NCBI GenBank assembly: GCA_964362625.1
Contig: CAYIFA010000047.1
Coordinates: 1 to 6,187 of the forward strand
Origin: CAYIFA01 sp964362625
GTDB lineage: Bacteria; Patescibacteriota; Minisyncoccia; 1-14-0-10-42-19
DNA length: 6,187 nt
Reading direction: 5' to 3'
The notes beneath the pieces are model-generated. The model saw only the letters and a list, made by a program, of their open reading frames with translations. It was not told where the DNA came from and did no database searches. The position numbers and the translations under genes are program-made. The stretch's first letter is position 1. Every line of letters starts with the position of its first letter. Positions 5,589 to 6,187 of the stretch are shown in pieces.

Positions 5589-6035
5589 TTACTTCTTTTT
5601 GAAGGCGTTCCCACGGTTGAGTTTCTTTTTCAGTTCTTCCGCTTTTTGTTGTAAAGTTTCAATAGTCGGTTTTTGCTTCATAATACGCCGAACTTCCTTC
5701 ATGTGTTGGTCGTGCTGCTTAAAACCGCGATCTTGTTCAAAATCGTCAAAGCCCAGTTCCAGTCCGCGATATTGATTATCAAATTGTTGCCGAAAACTCA
5801 CATCTTCTTGCCCAACTCTAGCGTCAAATTGATTCTCTAAATCATCGCCTTCCTTTTCAAGATTTTTTAATTCATTACTGTTATCCACCCCATGCTCAAG
5901 AAGATAAGTAATAATACGATTATTCAAATCAGTTAATCTTGGATTAAATTCTTGAAATATATTACCTTTTCGTTTCTCGTAAGCGTCATTCCATGATTCA
6001 CCAGAAGAAGGTTGTCGTTCAAATTTTTCTCCCAT
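5589..6035 (-). CDS. Charged, helical protein of unknown function; probable 5' part of an interrupted gene
   Basis: 148 residues from ATG at 6035. A GTG at 6077 is in frame but lies inside a hairpin repeat and adds an arginine-rich tract, so it is disfavoured; TTG at 6047 is also possible. No good Shine-Dalgarno site sits at the usual distance: GAGAGG is about 20 bases before the ATG. The sequence is strongly charged and probably mostly helical, with FERQPSSGESWNDAYEKR near the start, NSNELKNLEKEGDDLENQF in the middle and a coiled-coil-like end (ETLQQKAEELKKKLN). There is no membrane segment and no family is recognised. The product ends abruptly in AFKKK at 5589 while the -1 frame continues with coherent sequence, so this is probably the N-terminal part of a ~319-residue protein spanning 5077-6035. 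Confidence 0.55.
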   Translation of the reverse strand: MGEKFERQPSSGESWNDAYEKRKGNIFQEFNPRLTDLNNRIITYLLEHGVDNSNELKNLEKEGDDLENQFDARVGQEDVSFRQQFDNQYRGLELGFDDFEQDRGFKQHDQHMKEVRRIMKQKPTIETLQQKAEELKKKLNRGNAFKKK

Positions 6036-6070
6036 AAATTTATGCAAAAATTTTCTTTTCCCTCTCCCAC

Positions 6071-6122
6071 GCTCCACCTTCGCTTATAGCTTCGGATGGA
6101 CACCGTAAAGCTTCGGAGGAGC
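6071..6122. repeat. TTCG-rich hairpin repeat, copy B
   Basis: Homologous to copy A (4931-4980) in the same orientation, 40 of 50 bases identical and no gaps. The predicted stem is kept with TCCA (6073-6076) pairing TGGA (6097-6100) and GCT/AGC (6082-6084 with 6088-6090) around TAT. GCTCC (6071-6075) could instead pair with GGAGC (6118-6122). It lies just upstream of the - strand gene at 5589-6035. Confidence 0.7.
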
Positions 6123-6146
6123 AAGTAAAATTAAAATATGGTTCCC

Positions 6147-6180
6147 TCCTTCGTCCTTCGAATTCGCTCAGGACTACGGA
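6147..6180. repeat. REP-like palindrome near the right edge
   Basis: TCCTTCGTCCT (6147-6157) and AGGACTACGGA (6170-6180) form an 11-position stem with nine pairs, around a 12-base loop that contains GAATTC. CCC (6144-6146) and GGG (6182-6184) extend the symmetry. On the - strand it contains TCCTGAGCGAATTCGAAGGA, a motif resembling dispersed intergenic palindromes known from many environmental bacteria (recalled, not searched). It may continue beyond the window. Confidence 0.65.
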
Positions 6181-6187
6181 CGGGCAA

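Noticed and set aside
5933..6124. 63-codon - strand frame overlapping the 5' end of the charged-protein gene
   Set aside because: It begins inside hairpin repeat B and reads out of frame with the better-supported helical protein.
1..6187. CRISPR array, transposase or toxin-antitoxin pair
   Set aside because: No regularly spaced direct repeats, no transposase motifs and no recognisable toxin or antitoxin were found. The repeats present are imperfect palindromes, not spaced arrays.

Overview
The window looks like part of a bacterial chromosome, most likely from the Candidate Phyla Radiation (Patescibacteria, perhaps Parcubacteria-like). This assignment is inference. It rests on a divergent UppS carrying an RTGGEPHLSAGF-type substrate motif, a divergent membrane AAA/M41 protease, several short orphan membrane or charged proteins, weak or absent Shine-Dalgarno signals at some starts, and TTCG/CGAA-rich hairpin repeats between genes. 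There is no rRNA, tRNA, CRISPR array or recognisable transposase.

Layout. (1) Positions 1-587, + strand: the 3' part of a gene for an envelope protein with poly-proline, a bacterial SH3 domain, an Ala/Pro/Glu linker and a C-terminal membrane anchor. (2) 588-648: a strong hairpin that can terminate transcription from both sides. (3) 649-1353, - strand: uppS (undecaprenyl diphosphate synthase family) with unusual active-site substitutions. (4) 1354-1525: a compact divergent promoter region, with a near-consensus sigma-70-type promoter on each strand. (5) 1526-3433, + strand: an FtsH-like protein with intact AAA+ and M41 zinc-protease motifs but a non-standard membrane part and pore loop. (6) 3434-3519: a second bidirectional hairpin terminator. 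(7) 3520-4676, - strand: a two-gene operon of membrane proteins of unknown function, 8 bases apart, driven by an extended -10 promoter at about 4718-4726. (8) 4677-5076: 400 bases with no convincing gene, holding that promoter and several hairpin repeats. (9) 5077-6035, - strand: two adjacent reading frames that look like one ~319-residue gene interrupted by a -1 shift. (10) 6036-6187: more hairpin repeat sequence running to the window edge.

The recognisable genes concern the cell envelope: lipid carrier synthesis (UppS), membrane protein quality control (FtsH-like) and an anchored SH3 protein. They are separate transcription units, so no common pathway is demonstrated. The observations most worth following are the FtsH-like protein's altered architecture, the broken or frameshifted gene at the right, and two 50-base repeats 1.1 kb apart (40 of 50 bases identical) whose differences include two compensatory base-pair changes in a predicted hairpin.
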